Source: Luteipulveratus mongoliensis (GTDB taxonomy: Bacteria; Actinomycetota; Actinomycetes; Actinomycetales; Dermatophilaceae). From it: a stretch of DNA of 64,000 bases. The stretch spans positions 4,898,001-4,962,000 of the forward strand of contig NZ_CP011112.1 in assembly GCF_001190945.1 (NCBI RefSeq), in the 5' to 3' direction. Numbering within the stretch: position 1 is the first letter of the stretch; every line of letters begins with the position of its first letter. The notes under the pieces are model-generated. The model saw only the letters and a program-made list of their open reading frames with translations, ran no database searches and was not told the DNA's origin. This document shows positions 59,146 to 64,000 of the stretch, in pieces. Made by a program: the position numbers and the translations under genes.

Positions 59146-60327
59146 TCAGACGGCGACGGCGGGGCAGGCGGGGCGAGTGCGGCGTACGAGCAGGAACGCC
59201 GCCACTCCGAACGCCACGGCGACGCTGGACCACATGAGGTTCTCGTGCAGCAGCACGGCGAACGTCGCGGCGAGTCCGGCGATCCCCTGGGCGACGAACC
59301 CGCAGAGGGCGACGGCGTACGCGCCCCTCCCCCGGACGGCGCCGACGGCCACGGCCATGCTGCTCGGGAACAGCGCCGCCTGCCCGAAGGTCGTCAGGCA
59401 GTAGAGCCCGATGAAGACGGCCAGGGCCACGCCGAGACGGACGTCGGGCACCAGCCAGAGCGTCACCATCAGCGCACTCGACACCGTCATGATCACCGCG
59501 CCGATGCGCATCAGACGACGCGAACCCACTGACAGCGCAAGGCGATTCACCGTCAACGCACCACCGAAGTAGGCGAGTCCGAAGAGCAGCCCGAGCGCGC
59601 CGTACGTCTCGACGCCCAACCCGAAGTACTCCTGGAAGACGAACGGGGCGACCTCCTGCAGGAGGACGATCGTGCCAAACCCGAGCCCACCCGCAATGGA
59701 CGGCAGGAGGAACGCCCGGGTGCGCGCGATGTCGAGATAGATGCCCAGCGCACTCCCCTCGACGCGACCGTCGCCCGCCTCTAGCCGCAAGGTGAGGACG
59801 CCGCCGATACCGATGACTCCTAGGGCGGCCAGGATGACGAATCCCCAGTGCCACGAGGCGTATCGGCCGACCAGTCCCCCAACGAACTGTCCACCGCCGA
59901 GGGCGGTCACGAAGGCGATCGAGAGCACCGAGAGCCGTTTGGCAAGCGCATCGCCGGCGCCTAGGTCACGCACAATGATGCGCGCGATGATAGCGGCGCC
60001 ACCCGCACCGGCGCCTTGGAGGGCGCGCAGGGTCAGCAGCTGGGCACCCGTCGAGGCCACGGCCAGCAGCATGCTCGACGTGACGAACAGGATGAGCGCG
60101 GACAGCACTGCGTGACGACGCCCGTAGCGATCGGCCGCCCTCCCCCACAGCACCACGGGCGCGGCTGCAGTGACCACGAACAATGAGACCGAAAGGGCGG
60201 TCGTCCCGCGCGTGATCCCGAGCTCGTCCTGGACCGCCGGCAAGGACGGTAGGTAGATCGTGGTCGCCATCTGCGTCATGAAGACGAGCAGGCAGGCGAC
60301 CGCCATGGTGCGGCGTTCGGACGTCAT
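59146..60327 (-). CDS. MFS transporter, DHA1 (Bcr/CflA-like) drug-efflux type
   Basis: The 393-residue, 12-segment exporter has the Bcr-like start LVFMTQMATTIYLPSLPAVQ and LWGRAADRYGRRHAVL (motif A). LQGAGAGGAAIIARIIVRDL matches the fourth segment of drug antiporters. A proton-driven efflux of a small hydrophobic compound is likely, with the substrate unknown. It is divergent from the acyl-CoA ligase gene; no regulator gene is adjacent. Confidence 0.88.
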   Translation of the reverse strand: MTSERRTMAVACLLVFMTQMATTIYLPSLPAVQDELGITRGTTALSVSLFVVTAAAPVVLWGRAADRYGRRHAVLSALILFVTSSMLLAVASTGAQLLTLRALQGAGAGGAAIIARIIVRDLGAGDALAKRLSVLSIAFVTALGGGQFVGGLVGRYASWHWGFVILAALGVIGIGGVLTLRLEAGDGRVEGSALGIYLDIARTRAFLLPSIAGGLGFGTIVLLQEVAPFVFQEYFGLGVETYGALGLLFGLAYFGGALTVNRLALSVGSRRLMRIGAVIMTVSSALMVTLWLVPDVRLGVALAVFIGLYCLTTFGQAALFPSSMAVAVGAVRGRGAYAVALCGFVAQGIAGLAATFAVLLHENLMWSSVAVAFGVAAFLLVRRTRPACPAVAV

Positions 60328-60452
60328 CGCAGACCCTTCGCAGATTTCCCCGTCTGCCAGACCAGCCTTGCCGGTCCCGTCGCTATTCCCCCAGGTCTCC
60401 GCGTTTGGACAAGTTCTGCCGTCCGGCCGCGGCCGGATGAGACCCTCATCAC

Positions 60453-62123
<1,671 letters not shown>

Positions 62124-62125
62124 AG

Positions 62126-62155
62126 CGGCGTCACCCCGCGGCCGAGGTGACGCCG
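62126..62155. terminator. Terminator after the acyl-CoA ligase
   Basis: CGGCGTCACC and GGTGACGCCG enclose 10 bases, 2 bases after the stop; the next gene is convergent. Confidence 0.8.
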
Positions 62156-62168
62156 CCCCGATCCAGGG

Positions 62169-62486
62169 CTACGGGTTGCAGGTGGTCCCGCCGTCTCCCG
62201 CGGCGACGTCGTCCATCCGGACCCAGCCGCCGCCCCAGTTCGCAGTGAGGTGGTAGCGGCCGTTGTTGTTCTCGTAGACCTCGAAGGTGTTGCATGCGGC
62301 CTTCCACCCGTGGGAGTTCGAGGAGCCGGACGAGCCGTCGTACCAGGGAGTGGTCGGCACGTTGCTCTTGACGTGCTTCACGTACGTCGCGGCGTCCGCG
62401 TGCGCGGCGTCGGGCGCCGACATCCCCAGGGCGGCCGCACCTGCGGCACAGACGAGCAGGATCGACAGTGTCTTGGACCGTGTCAT
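62169..62486 (-). CDS. Small secreted protein, two cysteines, unknown function
   Basis: The 105-residue protein has a signal peptide (about 1-31, ending AAHAD) and a mature part of about 74 residues with VPTTPWYDGSSGSSNSHGWK, CNTFEVYENNNGRYHLTANW and a final TTCNP. The two cysteines (CNTF and TTCN) probably pair. I recognise no family; the small disulfide-bonded beta-rich form could be a bacterial inhibitor or wall-binding protein. ATG 62486 has AAGGAG 8 bases upstream; the ATG 6 bases earlier is too close to it. Confidence 0.7.
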   Translation of the reverse strand: MTRSKTLSILLVCAAGAAALGMSAPDAAHADAATYVKHVKSNVPTTPWYDGSSGSSNSHGWKAACNTFEVYENNNGRYHLTANWGGGWVRMDDVAAGDGGTTCNP

Positions 62487-62603
62487 GGTCATTCTCCTTG
62501 CGGACGGAGCGGATGTCGCACGCCCGGGGTCGGGCAACGAGATCCTTTCTCCCGCAACGGATGTAGCGCCACGGACAGAACCCGGACAATCTGCTGTACG
62601 GGT

Positions 62604-63569
62604 TCAGCCCCTCGAGCGGCGGTTGCTCACCGCGACGCCGACGATGCAGATCGCGCCACCGACGAGCGTGATCGTCGTGGGCACCTCGTCCAGGAACAGC
62701 CACGACATGAACACCGTGCACACCGTCGTGAGGTAGCCGACCAACGGGCCGATCCGCCCGGCCGACATGTGCCGCAGCGCGTAGGCGTACGTCGTGAAGG
62801 CGATCGCGGTCGAGAACGCGCCCAGGTAGACCATGCCCACGATGGCCGATGTCGGCGCACTGCCCAGTTCGCCCGCCAGCTGACCACTGAACGGCAGCAT
62901 CGCGATCACCCCGACCACGCTGCCGAGCCAGATGGCTCGCAGACCGTCGATGTCGCGAAGGGTGACCTTCTGGACCAGGACGGAGACGGCGTACAGGACG
63001 GCCGCGACCAGCCCGAGCACGACGCCGACCGTGTCCGCGTGGCTGTCCGCACCACCAGCGCCGAGGGTCATGACGCCGACCCCGATGAAGCCGATGACAC
63101 AGCCCACGATGACCGGACGCGGGAAGCCCTCGGCCAGGAACATGCCCGCGCCGAGAGCCATCAGGATCGGCGCGGCGTTGACGAGCAGTGCGGCGGTGCC
63201 GGCGTCCACGTGACGCTCGGCGGTGTTGAGGACGTAGTTGTAGCCGGCGAACCACATCACGCCGTACGCCACCACGCGGCCGAGCGCGGCCCCGCGAGGG
63301 ATCAGCGGCCGGGTGCCGCCTCGCAGCACGAACGGTGTCAGCACGAGCGCCGCGACGGCCACCCGCAGGAGCGCCATCGGCCCGGCCGACAGACCGGTGC
63401 CGGAGTGGCGGATCACCACGAAGGATGACGCCCAGAGCAGGATCGTCACGCCGGCAGCCAGGGCCGCCTTGGCCGAGATCGTCTGAGGTACAACGGTTTT
63501 GGTCTCTGAGGGCGCTGTGGTCGCCGCGGTGCCCGTGCTCATGTCCTCCATCGTCGCGTCGTACGACAC
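62604..63569 (-). CDS. EamA-family (DMT) transporter
   Basis: The 321-residue protein has ten membrane segments in two EamA repeats (for example VTILLWASSFVVIRHSGTGL and GMVYLGAFSTAIAFTTYAYA), typical of drug/metabolite exporters. It may export an amino acid or other metabolite. The start is uncertain: GTG 63569 gives a short acidic N-terminus, while ATG at 63551 or 63542 lacks a well-placed ribosome site. Confidence 0.88.
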   Translation of the reverse strand: MSYDATMEDMSTGTAATTAPSETKTVVPQTISAKAALAAGVTILLWASSFVVIRHSGTGLSAGPMALLRVAVAALVLTPFVLRGGTRPLIPRGAALGRVVAYGVMWFAGYNYVLNTAERHVDAGTAALLVNAAPILMALGAGMFLAEGFPRPVIVGCVIGFIGVGVMTLGAGGADSHADTVGVVLGLVAAVLYAVSVLVQKVTLRDIDGLRAIWLGSVVGVIAMLPFSGQLAGELGSAPTSAIVGMVYLGAFSTAIAFTTYAYALRHMSAGRIGPLVGYLTTVCTVFMSWLFLDEVPTTITLVGGAICIVGVAVSNRRSRG

Positions 63570-63668
63570 CTCAGGACAAGCGAACTTTCCTACGTATCTG
63601 TTAAGCGATTCTGCATGGTCGGGCGTCGGCCCCCCGCAGCGCCGACGCCCGACATCGTGTCCGCCGCC

Positions 63669-64000
63669 TCAGCGTCGGGGGATCTGAAACGTCGTGGTCG
63701 GAGCGCGGTGGTCGCTGCCGGCGATCTCCACGACGTCGACGCCCACCGGAGTGAGCCCACGGCTGAGGATGTGATCGGGCCTGGTGAGGGGAAAGCCGGC
63801 CGGCCAGGTGAACCCGAACCCGTCGCGCGCCTCGTGCAGCGAGCGGGTGAGGAGAGAAAAGCGTCGGTCGGTCGACGCGGTGTTGAGGTCGCCGAGGACA
63901 AGCACTCGCCCTGAGCGGTCCCCATCGATGTGCTGGGCCAGGGCTCGTAGGGCCCCATCTCGACCCGCCGTCCGCCCGAGGCGGATCGAGGCGAGATGCA
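63669..64000 (-). CDS. Endonuclease/exonuclease/phosphatase-fold protein, C-terminal part (cut by window edge)
   Basis: The frame enters at 64000 and runs to a stop at 63669. It contains LVLGDLNTASTDRRFSLLTR (the GDxN motif), GFTWPAGFPLTRPDHILSRG (RPDHIL) and VVEIAGSDHRAPTTTFQIPR (SDHR catalytic His). These match the C-terminal half of the EEP superfamily. The remaining N-terminal half lies outside. It could be a membrane-associated phosphodiesterase or nuclease; no more can be said. Confidence 0.88.
   Translation of the reverse strand, partial: HLASIRLGRTAGRDGALRALAQHIDGDRSGRVLVLGDLNTASTDRRFSLLTRSLHEARDGFGFTWPAGFPLTRPDHILSRGLTPVGVDVVEIAGSDHRAPTTTFQIPRR

Overview
The window is GC-rich, tightly packed chromosomal DNA from an actinobacterium, probably in or near Micrococcales; genus is not assignable from sequence alone. 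Markers are a WhiB protein, Crp, a PonA2-type penicillin-binding protein, paired ArsA-like ATPases, a Tad pilus cluster next to a 6C small RNA, frequent GTG starts and many ATGA overlaps. Much of the backbone follows the order of the Mycobacterium tuberculosis Rv3654c-Rv3688c segment: tad genes, 6C/B11 sRNA, Rv3662c-like protein, acs, DUF1469 protein, EphE-like hydrolase, CoA pyrophosphatase, nth, crp, metallo-beta-lactamase-fold protein, RidA, two ArsA-like ATPases, whiB4, ponA2, metallophosphoesterase, YqeY. Homologues of Rv3661 (HAD phosphatase) and Rv3671c (MarP) are missing from their expected places.

Layout: 1-225 is the 5' part of an M20 peptidase. 233-4496 is a seven-gene Tad/Flp pilus operon on the minus strand, preceded by a 6C sRNA (about 4803-4907). 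5393-8374 holds a Fic-like protein and a DUF485/acetate-symporter pair with a Crp-like site. 8477-14283 is rich in secreted proteins: a GH64 beta-1,3-glucanase, an OmpA-domain lipoprotein, an AMIN-like protein and three tandem I36-like proteins. 14424-20240 is a tctCBA-usp tricarboxylate transport operon divergent from a CitA/DcuS-type two-component system. 20378-31689 is backbone (acs, nhaA, ephE-like, nudix, nth, crp) with inserted regulators (TetR, ECF42-type sigma/YCII pair). 31741-33049 is an intact IS481-family element that split the crp terminator hairpin. 33139-45467 is backbone for cell wall, redox and tail-anchored-protein ATPases. 45525-45601 is tRNA-Pro(CGG). 45657-64000 is accessory: a TetR-controlled alpha/beta hydrolase fused to a DUF6817-like domain, a lectin-tailed propeller-like protein, two tandem serine hydrolases, a DUF1906 protein, a GH2 enzyme with a LamG domain, an MFS exporter, an acyl-CoA ligase, an EamA transporter and the C-terminal part of an exonuclease/phosphatase-fold protein.

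How it fits together: sites of the form TGTGA-N6-TCACA lie in front of the acetate symporter operon, the tct operon/two-component system, the AMIN-like gene and both secreted sugar-hydrolase genes, and the window encodes a Crp. This suggests cAMP-Crp control of carbon uptake and polysaccharide use; the two sugar hydrolases also carry LacI-type operator-like palindromes. The most unusual DNA structures are a composite palindromic repeat present at two convergent gene ends (one copy expanded to ten 25-bp units), with a partial third copy, and the IS481 element sitting inside the former crp terminator.
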